DNA of 64,000 bases, from the NCBI RefSeq assembly GCF_023278045.1, contig NZ_CP056783.1, positions 2,079,501 through 2,143,500 on the forward strand. The letters run 5' to 3'. Both the position numbers and the translations under genes were made by a program. Source of the stretch: Flavobacterium sp. K5-23. GTDB lineage: Bacteria; Bacteroidota; Bacteroidia; Flavobacteriales; Flavobacteriaceae. Positions 16,221 to 23,918 of the stretch are shown here, piece by piece (the stretch's first letter is position 1; each line of letters begins with the position of its first letter). The notes under the pieces are model-generated. The model saw only the letters and a program-made list of their open reading frames with translations, searched no databases and was not told the DNA's origin.

Positions 16221-18077
16221 CTAAATATTTTCAACAAATTTTAAAAAGACTTTTTTATGAAGTTCAAGATCCATATTTGGAGAAAGAGCTACACGGGCAA
16301 TATAATCTTTATCACCTTCTTTAGTCGTTCCTTGAGTAGAGGTTGCGGGTATCGTCCAATAACATCCTTTTAACTGGCCATAACTCACGCAATACTTACT
16401 TTCATTAGGGATTTCAGTAATCATTAAGTTGATTAATTTAAGGTTTAACTCCCTTTTATATTCTTCTTTTTCTTCAGCAGTATTCCCTTTAGTGGGAAGA
16501 TCCAGTGAAAACACAGAGGGAGTAAACCCTTGTTTTGCTAGTTCTTCAGAAACAAAATTGATTTTAGCGGCTGGCAAAACCTCTTGAATAAAGTTTACAA
16601 ATTCACGTGTGTTCTTATAAGCATCCTCAATTCTTTGATTCATTGAAGGCATTTGTTTGGCTAATATTTCATATTGAAGAGCTGTAGCCTCATTGTCGCA
16701 AAGGATGAGATGCTTTTCAATTTTTTCCATCAAAGCTTCCGTTTTCGTATTTCCTACGCAGTAGCCAGCAGTACATTGCCCGCCACTTGGAAATTTTGAT
16801 CCACTAGCAAATGAAATCGTCCTAACGGTTGAGAGTATTTCGCCTTCACCTAAAAAGTGAACATTAGGACAAAATGTTTGATCTAATATAAAAACGGGAT
16901 CTATTGCTATTTCACCAGTTGCAGTTTTACGCACTTTACTTAAAACAGCTTTTAATTCTATAAGTTCAGGTACTTCAACTCTAGGATTTGTTGGAATTTC
17001 AGCGATTATATAAGGGATAGCGTCTTCTTGCGCCATTTTATTTAAAACGTAATCAATACTTTGAACCATATCATTACCGCCGTCAACTGCTAAATCTAAT
17101 ACTTCAACATTATCAATACAAGCAGCAACTCGTCTTGCTTGGTCATTGGTACCACCATAACAATTAGGGGGAACAATGATTTTTATAGCCTTTCCTTTGT
17201 GCATTTCTTGAGCATCGTGAATCAGCCCCATTAAAATCGCATATTGAATCGATAATCCACTTGAAGCAACTAGTGCCTTTGTGTTTGATCCGGTAATAGT
17301 TGCAATAGATTCTAAGACAAGTGCTTTGTCTTTCTCGATATTGCTTTTTTTAGTTTCAAAAGAGGATTTTTCTATTAGAGAATGCAATGCAGTTAGACAA
17401 TTAGCTGGTGTCATTGCAATTGTTTCTCTTCTTCGTACGTGCTGAATTTCTGAAATATAACTTTCGTTTTGTTCGCCATTCACTAATAAAACACTTCCAA
17501 GTGGAGAATGAAGGTTGATGAAAAAGTCAATCCCGATAGCTATCGGGAGGTTGAGATCGCTAGTGCTAATTTCATCCTGTTGTGAAATGAAAATGGTACT
17601 GCCGTTAAATACTGGAATGGCTGACGCTTTCTCAACTTGTTTTAAATCAAATTTATAACCGTAAATATTCCTTAATACATCAGCATCAAAAAACTCAGGT
17701 AACTCTCCTGTATAAAGGATTTGGGTGTTTTTATTATCTAATAAATTTTTTCTTAAAATTGCCAAAACAGGAATCGTCTTCGAAGAAAAACTAATTACAT
17801 TTTCTGGTTTTATATGATTAAATTTAGCAATAACCCATTCTAGAACACACGATAATGGATGGCCTAAACGGATATAGTCATATGCAGTGGGCAATTCACT
17901 TAGTACTGATGATTGATAATTATTGTTGTTATATAAGGTTTCAAACTGTTCCAAAAATTGAGTTTTAGCCAATTTTTCATCATAAATATCTAGTCGATGG
18001 GTTGTTATATTCAACCAGCCCGCTGGCATATTTTCTAATACTTTTTTAATATAATTAATCATTTTATTGTCTTCCAT
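16221..18077 (-). CDS. PLP-dependent Cys/Met metabolism-type enzyme
   Basis: A 618-residue fold-type I PLP enzyme related to cystathionine synthases and lyases, but longer than their usual 380-400 residues. The PLP-binding core is in the second half: LVASSGLSIQYAILMGLIHD for the phosphate-binding region, YIIAEIPTNPRVEVPEL, DQTFCPN with the Asp that contacts the pyridine ring, and SFASGSKFPSGGQCTAGY with the Schiff-base Lys. The first 230 residues are an extra domain I do not recognise. Reaction not assigned. Start: the ATG at 18077 has a clear AAGGTG ribosome site 6 bases upstream, which is unusual here and decides against the TTG at 18104. A perfect 18-bp palindrome lies inside the coding region. 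Confidence 0.82.
   Translation of the reverse strand: MEDNKMINYIKKVLENMPAGWLNITTHRLDIYDEKLAKTQFLEQFETLYNNNNYQSSVLSELPTAYDYIRLGHPLSCVLEWVIAKFNHIKPENVISFSSKTIPVLAILRKNLLDNKNTQILYTGELPEFFDADVLRNIYGYKFDLKQVEKASAIPVFNGSTIFISQQDEISTSDLNLPIAIGIDFFINLHSPLGSVLLVNGEQNESYISEIQHVRRRETIAMTPANCLTALHSLIEKSSFETKKSNIEKDKALVLESIATITGSNTKALVASSGLSIQYAILMGLIHDAQEMHKGKAIKIIVPPNCYGGTNDQARRVAACIDNVEVLDLAVDGGNDMVQSIDYVLNKMAQEDAIPYIIAEIPTNPRVEVPELIELKAVLSKVRKTATGEIAIDPVFILDQTFCPNVHFLGEGEILSTVRTISFASGSKFPSGGQCTAGYCVGNTKTEALMEKIEKHLILCDNEATALQYEILAKQMPSMNQRIEDAYKNTREFVNFIQEVLPAAKINFVSEELAKQGFTPSVFSLDLPTKGNTAEEKEEYKRELNLKLINLMITEIPNESKYCVSYGQLKGCYWTIPATSTQGTTKEGDKDYIARVALSPNMDLELHKKVFLKFVENI
17531..17548. repeat. Perfect 18-bp palindrome inside the PLP enzyme gene
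   Basis: TCCCGATAGCTATCGGGA reads the same on both strands and encodes the residues around LPIAIGID. Twelve bases of the same word (CCCGATAGCTAT) recur at 27860-27871 inside one of two MITE-like repeats but are absent from its twin. Confidence 0.85.
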
Positions 18078-18137
18078 TATTTTCACCTTTATATAGGCCT
18101 GCAAGATACATTAATTAGATATGTTTTAAAAGAGTAC

Positions 18138-18284
18138 TAATCGTTTTGTTGTATTATGGCTGACTTTAGTAAATGTAAATTTGGGTGAATTTGTGAAAGG
18201 ATTTTTCGAAAGAAAATAAGAAGATAGCAAACGAGTAACTCACATTGGTTAAGCAAAAAGCAACAATTAATTATACACTGTGTT
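18138..18284. repeat. Dyad element at the 3' end of the methyltransferase gene
   Basis: The left end (CGTTTTGTTGTATTATGG) and right end (ATTATACACTGTGTT) match the ends of the element at 19973-20096, and both share GGATTTTTCGAA and AGCAAAC-rich middle words. The right end runs into the methyltransferase coding region, so the last residues of that protein (QHSV) are encoded by the element. Confidence 0.5.
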
Positions 18285-18918
18285 GCCCATCGTACTTTTT
18301 TCGCAATACTATTCCAATTAGTCGTGGAATTCCAATTTTATTTTCTTCGTCAAACCATTCTTTTAATTCCACCAATTCAAATCCGTTTTCGGTCGCAACG
18401 TTCAAATATTCCGAAATGTGATGAGCATAAGTTTCTAGTTCCTGTGTTCCGTTTTCGGTTTCAAATTTGGCTTTACTTCCGGAGTATTGTTTGAATGGAT
18501 GAAGTTCGCTGATAAAGAAAATCCCACCATTTTTTAATTTCTTATTTGCTTGGTTAAAAACAAAATCTAAATCTTTGATATGTTCAAGAACTAAACTACA
18601 GGTTATTAAATCAGCAAAATCATTTTCAATATGCCATTCTGCTGTTAAATCTGCTTTTAGAAATTCCGCTCTTTCGTCTTGAATTTTCTCTTTGGCTTTA
18701 TTCAGCATTTCTTGCGAAAAGTCCATTCCGATAATCTTATCCGCTTTTTTTAATAGGTAACTTGTGTTTTTTCCTGTTCCGCAACCTAATTCTATAACTT
18801 TTGAAAAGTCAAATTTACTCAGCGTTTCGATTGTAGATTTCGTGTCTAAATCTCTCGTTTTATTCAAGTTAGTGTCATATTGGTCAGCCCAAATGTTATA
18901 TGCTTTTTCAATGTTCAT
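18271..18918 (-). CDS. Class I SAM-dependent methyltransferase
   Basis: A 215-residue cytoplasmic methyltransferase. SAM-binding motif I is VIELGCGTGKNTSYLL at about residue 37, the acidic residue ending strand 2 is in IIGMDFSQEML, and the post-motif ADLITCSLVLEHIKDLDFVF is typical of the Methyltransf_11/25 group acting on small molecules. The substrate is not predictable. The stop codon lies inside the right end of a dyad element, which suggests the extreme C-terminus was set when the element joined. No partner gene is evident. Confidence 0.85.
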   Translation of the reverse strand: MNIEKAYNIWADQYDTNLNKTRDLDTKSTIETLSKFDFSKVIELGCGTGKNTSYLLKKADKIIGMDFSQEMLNKAKEKIQDERAEFLKADLTAEWHIENDFADLITCSLVLEHIKDLDFVFNQANKKLKNGGIFFISELHPFKQYSGSKAKFETENGTQELETYAHHISEYLNVATENGFELVELKEWFDEENKIGIPRLIGIVLRKKYDGQHSV

Positions 18919-19138
18919 TTAAGATACGATTGGTTTTTCTGTATTATTGGCTACGGTTCGCTGCTTTGAGATGGTGAGCTTTTTTAGTTATTTTTTATCA
19001 TAGTATGTGCTATCGGTTTTTAACTTGACTTTAAAGATAAAAAAGTAACTTTGAATAAGCGCTAAAAACGCTATTATCTATAAACGGTGTTATGTCGATT
19101 AAAATTGATGTACTTTAGCAGTTAAACTATATCAAGAG

Positions 19139-19654
19139 ATGAGACATTTAATGAGTAATACCAAATTTATGAAACTATCAAAATCATTTATGATAGCTAT
19201 GATTATTATTTCTTCAATATCTTGTTCTTTTTTACGTGATAATGCTGTTAATCTTGCCTATGATTTAGAAGCAGCCTCTAAAACACTTAAGCCTCTTAAA
19301 ATTGGAAGTGAGTATGTTATCAATTTTGAACCTGCTGATACAGAAGCTCCATTCACAATATTAATATTATCAGAAAAGGGAGTGACTTTTAATGAATTAA
19401 TTGAAAAAGGACTTGATCCTCTTTTAGTAGAGGATTTATTTCCACAGCTGTCTTATATTGATTTAAAGAATGGAGCCACAAGTGTTGTATATCAAAACGG
19501 CACAATTAGTTTTACCACTTATTACAGGCGTTTTGTTGATGTCGCTACTACTCAAATAATTAATGGTAAAGGGAATACTGATATTCTTGTGAAAACTATA
19601 GGAGTTGCACCAGGAAACCTTTCTAATGAAGTCTTATTAATTGAATTACATTAA
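19139..19654 (+). CDS. Hypothetical lipoprotein
   Basis: A 171-residue protein not assigned to a family. The N-terminus has a hydrophobic segment and lipobox-like ISSISCSF near residue 29, predicting a lipid-anchored periplasmic or outer-membrane protein. The rest is mixed alpha/beta without repeats or metal motifs. Two or three in-frame ATGs are possible (19139, 19151, 19169); the signal sequence works best from the third (MKLSKSFMIAMIIIS). It is isolated, with inverted-repeat-rich DNA on both sides. Confidence 0.55.
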   Translation: MRHLMSNTKFMKLSKSFMIAMIIISSISCSFLRDNAVNLAYDLEAASKTLKPLKIGSEYVINFEPADTEAPFTILILSEKGVTFNELIEKGLDPLLVEDLFPQLSYIDLKNGATSVVYQNGTISFTTYYRRFVDVATTQIINGKGNTDILVKTIGVAPGNLSNEVLLIELH

Positions 19655-19741
19655 GGTATTAGTTAGAAACCTCTTTGTCTTATAAATAGGTTATAATAAC
19701 GGTTTGTTTATGAAACGTAGCTTTTAATTCCGCTTTGATTT

Positions 19742-19930
19742 TTATTCAGCGTTTTTTCTTTGTTTTTTCCTATCACGAATTTTTAGAGCCATTGCTATAA
19801 TCACTAAAACACTTCCAATAATTCGCATCCAAAATCCTAAATTCATTTCATCTGACGGGAAAATAAAATTCAATACGATTAATATTAAACTCGCAACAAT
19901 TAAAATTAAAGGTAAATTATCTTTTTTCAT
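19742..19930 (-). CDS. 62-residue two-helix membrane protein
   Basis: A small hypothetical protein with helices at about residues 6-23 (PLILIVASLILIVLNFIF) and 33-50 (FWMRIIGSVLVIIAMALKI) and a basic tail (RDRKKQRKNAE), so both ends are probably cytoplasmic. Similar short membrane proteins are common in Flavobacterium accessory regions, without a known role. It lies between a lipoprotein gene and a dyad element. Confidence 0.55.
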   Translation of the reverse strand: MKKDNLPLILIVASLILIVLNFIFPSDEMNLGFWMRIIGSVLVIIAMALKIRDRKKQRKNAE

Positions 19931-19972
19931 TAATTAAATTTTTAGTTTTGAGTGTGTTACGCAATGAATGGC

Positions 19973-20096
19973 AACGTTTATGTATATGGACAGTTGCGGG
20001 TTTGCTTGCGAGGATTTTTCGAAGGGTAATCAAATGTAGCAAACACGTATCGACCTTTGTTTTAGTACTAAACCGCAATTATTTTTATACAGTGTT
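19973..20096. repeat. attC-like dyad element after the ASCH gene
   Basis: The element has two nested inverted arms: outer TGTATA (19981) with TATACA (20086), and inner TTGCGGGTTT (19994) with AAACCGCAA (20070). It is bounded by AAC on the left and GTT on the right. This two-box, AAC...GTT plan recalls integron attC sites, although the core does not match the classical consensus. It starts 1 bp after the ASCH gene stop, in the position an attC would take. Confidence 0.55.
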
Positions 20097-20669
20097 TTAA
20101 TGCTTTTTACTACAGGTAGATGACTTAAATTGTTCGCACACAATTATCATATTTTCGTCAAATTCCTCATTAAAAGGTTTCATTTCTCTTGTATAATAAT
20201 CTTTATGAACCTTTTTCCAATACCCTAACGTTTTATCACCTTCTCCTTCAATTTCAGCAAAATCAGATGTAATTTTGTTGTAAGGAACTTGGTCTACTTT
20301 AGTTGTTTTAATTACTGCTTTAGCATTTCCGCTCCAATCTGTTATAATATATTGGTCTCCAACTTTCGGAAGTGACTCATTATTTTTTTCATACCACCAT
20401 AATGAAGTTGCTGTTGCTCTTTTTATTCCTTTTACAACTAAATCAGCACATTCATTGGCATCAAATTCATTATCACAAAAGTAGAAGGAAATAGGTGTTT
20501 TTAGACTTTTATTTTCAGGGTTTTCAGCGATATAATTTTTCCATAGAATTTTAACAGATTTTTTGTTTTCTTCGACATCTTTCATATGATTTTCAGTGTT
20601 TTCAGATTTGCAGTTAATTAATAAAAACAAAAATGGTAGAAGAATTATCTTGGTTAAAATACTATTCAT
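20097..20669 (-). CDS. ASCH domain lipoprotein
   Basis: A 190-residue protein with an N-terminal signal and lipobox (LPFLFLLINCKS, Cys near 20). An ASCH domain (DUF437-like) follows at about 55-185: VKGIKRATATSLWWYEKNN, PKVGDQYIITDWSGNAKAVI, and the closing EEFDENMIIVCEQF. ASCH domains resemble RNA-binding PUA folds and are normally cytosolic (YqfB-type amidohydrolases are one branch). A lipid-anchored, exported form is odd. Its stop is followed directly by a dyad element. Confidence 0.75.
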   Translation of the reverse strand: MNSILTKIILLPFLFLLINCKSENTENHMKDVEENKKSVKILWKNYIAENPENKSLKTPISFYFCDNEFDANECADLVVKGIKRATATSLWWYEKNNESLPKVGDQYIITDWSGNAKAVIKTTKVDQVPYNKITSDFAEIEGEGDKTLGYWKKVHKDYYTREMKPFNEEFDENMIIVCEQFKSSTCSKKH

Positions 20670-20781
20670 TGGTTTTTGTCAAATGCATTACGTTCTGGTA
20701 CTAAAGCGGGTTTGGTACTAAATTAAGCCCAATTTTCTGATTTGCCAAAATATCCTAAATCCGTTGTAGTAGCTATTTTAT

Positions 20782-21081
20782 TTATTCCGCTAATCGGTTT
20801 TCAATATCCATTCTTTCGCATAAAACTCTTACGACTTCAATTACATTAGTTTTGTCTTTTCTAAAGAAAATTAAATGTGATTTTACTTTTGAATATTTAT
20901 ATGATTTTTTAATTTTTCCAAAGTCACGCCCCATTTCAAAATTATCTACAATATATTCAATTTCATCAATAATTAAGTTATAATATCTATTTGCTTGTTC
21001 AACTGACCAATTTTCTGCTGTATAAATCCAAATGTTATTAATGTCTTCTAATGCCTTTTCACTAATTATATACTCTGACAT
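20782..21081 (-). CDS. RelE/ParE family toxin
   Basis: A 99-residue toxin of the ParE/RelE superfamily. The family pattern is clear: YIISEKALEDINNIWIYTAE at the start, the Arg-Tyr-Tyr stretch ANRYYNLIIDEIEYI, and the C-terminal FFRKDKTNVIEVVRVLCERM with the basic residues and Arg used by family members. ParE-type toxins poison DNA gyrase; RelE-type cleave mRNA, and the pairing with a ParD antitoxin favours the ParE side. The ATG overlaps the TAA of the antitoxin gene (TAATG). Confidence 0.88.
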   Translation of the reverse strand: MSEYIISEKALEDINNIWIYTAENWSVEQANRYYNLIIDEIEYIVDNFEMGRDFGKIKKSYKYSKVKSHLIFFRKDKTNVIEVVRVLCERMDIENRLAE

Positions 21082-21326
21082 TATTTTTGAAAATTAGCTT
21101 TTAGCATTTCAAGATTTTTATTGCGGTCAAAATTTCTGATTTTGCTACTCTTTTCACCGATTTTTAGTTCATTGATTAAAGATTTTGTTTTAGTTTCTTC
21201 TTGCTCGAAAATTCTTAAAGCAGTTCTAACAACTTCGCTAACTGAACTATATTTTCCTGTTGAAATTTGTTCCTTAATGAAATTTTCAAAATGGTCTCCT
21301 AATAGTATTGATGTATTTCGTGCCAT
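21081..21326 (-). CDS. ParD family antitoxin
   Basis: An 81-residue antitoxin. The N-terminal ribbon-helix-helix DNA-binding part (MARNTSILLGDHFENFIKEQ) and the family motif GKYSSVSEVVRTALRIFEQE identify ParD. The acidic/basic C-terminal tail would wrap the toxin. A TTG at 21350 adds eight residues but falls in the operator, so the ATG at 21326 is preferred. It precedes and overlaps the toxin gene by one base and should repress the operon from the palindrome at 21344-21360. Confidence 0.87.
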   Translation of the reverse strand: MARNTSILLGDHFENFIKEQISTGKYSSVSEVVRTALRIFEQEETKTKSLINELKIGEKSSKIRNFDRNKNLEMLKANFQK

Positions 21327-21338
21327 AATTTTTTTTAT

Positions 21339-21370
21339 CAAAGATACCAATAATTGGTATTAGATTCAAA
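21339..21370 (-). promoter_or_regulatory. parDE promoter with overlapping operator
   Basis: On the minus strand a TTTG (21370-21367) and TATCTTTG (21346-21339) are separated by 20 bp, matching the Bacteroidota -33/-7 consensus. The perfect palindrome ATACCAAT-A-ATTGGTAT (21344-21360) covers the spacer and the start of the -7 box, where ParD binding would block transcription. Confidence 0.7.
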
Positions 21371-21404
21371 TTTTTTAGGTTTTTGTGTAAAAATTTAGGC
21401 TAAC

Positions 21405-21524
21405 GGTTTTGGGCTTGGCGAAGGTGGCGATTTTCACCACAAATGTTGATACGGAGAAGCAAACTTTGATTAACCACAAAACTGACTGTGGAGCACTGAA
21501 CCGCCACTTTTGCCAAACCCGTGT
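21405..21524. repeat. Dyad element interrupted by the group II intron
   Basis: GGGCTTGGCGAAGGTGGCG near 21414 pairs with CGCCACTTTTGCCAAACCC ending near 21519 (16 of 19 positions by eye). The left boundary contains AACGG. The intron begins right after the right arm; its 3' exon starts AGCGGTTGTGG, so removing the intron restores an AAC...GTT-bounded dyad next to the DUF2255 gene stop. Confidence 0.6.
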
Positions 21525-22073
21525 GTGTGCCCTGCATGAGCAGGACCCACACTGTAAGCTCGAATAAAAATTCGAAAATACAAATTTACGAATTCTAAAA
21601 CAAATCTTACAGTGTGTTATTTTTCCAGAGGGTATAAGTCCCTTATGGGCGGATTGAAACCCCGAACCATTAGTACGTCGCAAGCTGGTTTATCGTGAGA
21701 TATGCAGTGAAGGAAGCGAAACGGCAAAATCCGGTACTGACGAACAGAAACGGCATAAGAGGCTGTTATACGAGGATAAGCAAGCACAGCATTGCAACGT
21801 CCAAAGATTATCAAAATCGTATCTCAGTAGATGTCGCAGGGATTGGACGAAGGAAAAAGCTCTTACCAGGGGAGGTCTTTGCAACCACGAGTTGGTAAAG
21901 TAAAGAAGTCAGCAGAAGTCATAGTACTTGGGGCAACGAGTTGCGAATAGATACCGCACAAGTCTCACAAACAAGGAAGGACTGAACGCAAGTGGTTCTT
22001 AATTTCTAAAGGAATGACGCAAGTTATAGCCCTAGAAAAGCGGAACAGTAAGAATTTAATGTAAAACTTAAGA

Positions 22074-23369
22074 ATGATTGCACAAGTAACACATCCTTAC
22101 AATCTCCAAAAGGCGCTACGTCAAGTAGTAGTCAACAAAGGTAGTGCTGGCGTTGATGGTTTAAAAACCACTCAGCTGACGGATTATTTCCGTGAACATA
22201 AATCTGCATTACTGGAAGATATTAAGAATGACCGTTATCTACCGCAACCCATTCTTGGGGTGGAGATTCCCAAAGGAGGCGGAAAGTTCCGACTCTTGGG
22301 AATCCCAACAGTAGTCGACAGACTACTTCAACAAGCCGTATCGCAAGCGATGATGCCAAGATTCGAAAAGGATTTTAGTGTGAATAGTTTCGGATTTCGA
22401 CCCAATAAAAATGCCCGCCAAGCGGTAGGCAAAGCCTTGGGAAACATTCACGAAGGCTACAATTATATTGTAGATATTGACCTAAAGACCTTCTTTGACG
22501 AAGTCGATCATTGCTTGTTGCTGAACCTAATTTACCAAAAGGTAAAATGCCCAACGACTTTACGGTTAATCCGCAAATGGTTGCGAGTGCCTATACTCAT
22601 CAAAGGAAAACTGGTCAAACGTAGAAAGGGCGTTCCGCAAGGAAGTCCGATTAGTCCGCTTTTGTCAAATATCCTACTCCACGAATTGGACAAGGAATTG
22701 ACAAGAAAAGGAGTGAAGTTTGTTCGTTATGCCGATGATTTTAGCATTTACACCAAATCGAAAACCCAAGCCAAAACGGTTGGTAATGCTATCTTTCTGT
22801 TTTTGAGAGACAAGCTAAAACTGACTATTAATCAAGAAAAGAGTGGGATTAGAAAACCAATTCAGTTCACGATATTGGGATTTTCTTTTGCATCGACTTA
22901 TCAAAAAGGCGTAAAAGGCAGGTATCAGTTAACGGTAGGAAAGAAAGCTTGGGCAAAACTCAAGCAAAGTTTAAAGGAAGCGACCCGCAAAACCGCACCT
23001 AGAAGTTTCGAGGAACGAATCCGAAAAATCAATGAAATCCAACGAGGATGGTTAAACTATTTTCGGGGAACGAGTATTCAAGGAAAGCTACGAGATATTG
23101 ATGGTTGGTTGCGCAATCGTCTGCGCTATTGCATTTGGACGGACTGGAAGAAACCCGAACGCAAAAGGAAAAACCTGATGCGACTAGGAGTTGATAAAGA
23201 CCACGCCTATGCTTGGAGCAGGACAAGAAAAGGAGGCTGGCGTATTGCTCAAAGTCCGATTCTAACTTCTACAATTACCCTACTACGGCTTAAGAAGAAA
23301 GGTTATCGGTCTATGTTGGAAACACACATTGAACTCAACCCATCACTTTGCGAACCGCCGTATACGTGA
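22074..23369 (+). CDS. ltrA: Group II intron reverse transcriptase/maturase
   Basis: A 431-residue intron-encoded protein. Reverse transcriptase blocks are in order: GSAGVDG, KGGGKFRLLGIPTVVDRLLQ, GFRPNKNARQAV, VDIDLKTFFDEVDH with the first catalytic Asp, KGVPQGSPISPLLSNILL, and YADDFSIY with the Asp pair near residue 220. The thumb/maturase X domain follows (IRKINEIQRGWLNYFRG). No H-N-H endonuclease domain is present, as in group IIC. The C-terminus (SLCEPPYT, then TGA) is encoded by the start of domain V. The protein assists splicing and copies the intron into DNA. Reading frame intact, so the element may be active. Confidence 0.95.
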   Translation: MIAQVTHPYNLQKALRQVVVNKGSAGVDGLKTTQLTDYFREHKSALLEDIKNDRYLPQPILGVEIPKGGGKFRLLGIPTVVDRLLQQAVSQAMMPRFEKDFSVNSFGFRPNKNARQAVGKALGNIHEGYNYIVDIDLKTFFDEVDHCLLLNLIYQKVKCPTTLRLIRKWLRVPILIKGKLVKRRKGVPQGSPISPLLSNILLHELDKELTRKGVKFVRYADDFSIYTKSKTQAKTVGNAIFLFLRDKLKLTINQEKSGIRKPIQFTILGFSFASTYQKGVKGRYQLTVGKKAWAKLKQSLKEATRKTAPRSFEERIRKINEIQRGWLNYFRGTSIQGKLRDIDGWLRNRLRYCIWTDWKKPERKRKNLMRLGVDKDHAYAWSRTRKGGWRIAQSPILTSTITLLRLKKKGYRSMLETHIELNPSLCEPPYT

Positions 23370-23434
23370 CCCGTACGTACGGTGGTGTGAGAGGCGCACT
23401 CCGTTAGTTTCTAGCGGAGCCGTCTACTCGATTA
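23353..23434 (+). ncRNA. Group II intron domains V and VI
   Basis: Domain V is the hairpin ACCGCCGTATACG / CGTACGTACGGTGGT around a short loop. Domain VI follows with CTCCGTTA paired to TAGCGGAG and ends in CCGTCTACTCGATT. This is the catalytic heart of the ribozyme and the 3' splice region. It overlaps the last codons of the maturase gene. Confidence 0.75.
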
Positions 23435-23450
23435 GCGGTTGTGGTTTTAT

Positions 23451-23822
23451 TTATTCAGTAATAATAAATTCCATTGTTTTTTCAATATGCTTTTGTTTGA
23501 TTATTCCTTGAGCATATTGAGAATTACTTCCACTGTCATATTTCTCTAAATATGCATTATTGATTTGTTCAGAAATTTCAATTAAATCATCAGGTATTAT
23601 GGCTTCTATATTAAAAACAGTTTCTCCACATTTTATTTGTCCATTGCTATCAGATAAAAAAGTATTATACCAACTTTTTTCTGCAAAACCCCAAGAACGA
23701 GCAAAGATTCGGTCATTAACTACTACCATCCAAATTTCCAAAAATGTTATTCGAAATTCACCTGCTTTTAGCCCGATTAAGTTATGTGTTTTAATATATT
23801 CTATTACTTCTGAATCTTTCAT
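23451..23822 (-). CDS. DUF2255 family protein
   Basis: A 123-residue soluble protein. The central FRITFLEIWMVVVNDRIFARSW stretch, followed by SWYNTFLSDSNGQIKCGETV, matches the DUF2255 pattern, a small split-barrel-like family with no known activity. The C-terminal QAQGIIKQKHIEKT-like segment is helical. It lies between the intron 3' end, 17 bp past its stop, and a short dyad, and looks like one unit of the cassette string. Confidence 0.75.
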   Translation of the reverse strand: MKDSEVIEYIKTHNLIGLKAGEFRITFLEIWMVVVNDRIFARSWGFAEKSWYNTFLSDSNGQIKCGETVFNIEAIIPDDLIEISEQINNAYLEKYDSGSNSQYAQGIIKQKHIEKTMEFIITE

Positions 23823-23856
23823 TTTGTTGTAATTTTAGTTTGTTTACCATAACCGC

Positions 23857-23895
23857 TAACTAGTGTATAGGCGCTACTAAGTAGCGGATTGTTGT
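23857..23895. repeat. Short dyad element upstream of the DUF2255 gene
   Basis: AACTAGTGTATAGG leads into the palindrome CGCTACT-A-AGTAGCG (23872-23886) and then GATTGTTG. The order AAC, TGTATA, inner arms, GTT repeats the plan of the 19973-20096 element in compressed form. Confidence 0.45.
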
Positions 23896-23918
23896 CAAAT
23901 ATATAAATAATATTTTTA

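Larger units (their letters stand above)
21525..23434 (+). mobile_element. Complete group II intron with maturase gene
   Basis: The element starts with GTGTGCCCTGCATGAGCAGG, in keeping with the GUGYG 5' end of bacterial group II introns. It carries about 550 bp of structured RNA (domains I-IV), the maturase gene, and domain V/VI sequence at the end. A long-range stem ACACTGTAAG (21549) with CTTACAGTGT (21606) is visible in domain I. The 3' end is taken at CTACTCGATT (23434). The size, about 1.9 kb, and the absence of an endonuclease domain in the maturase fit group IIC. Exact ends are plus or minus a few bases. Confidence 0.83.

Noticed and set aside
21617..21898. Several overlapping 64-67 codon frames between ParD and the maturase
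   Set aside because: They lie within the structured 5' RNA of the group II intron and owe their openness to its composition.
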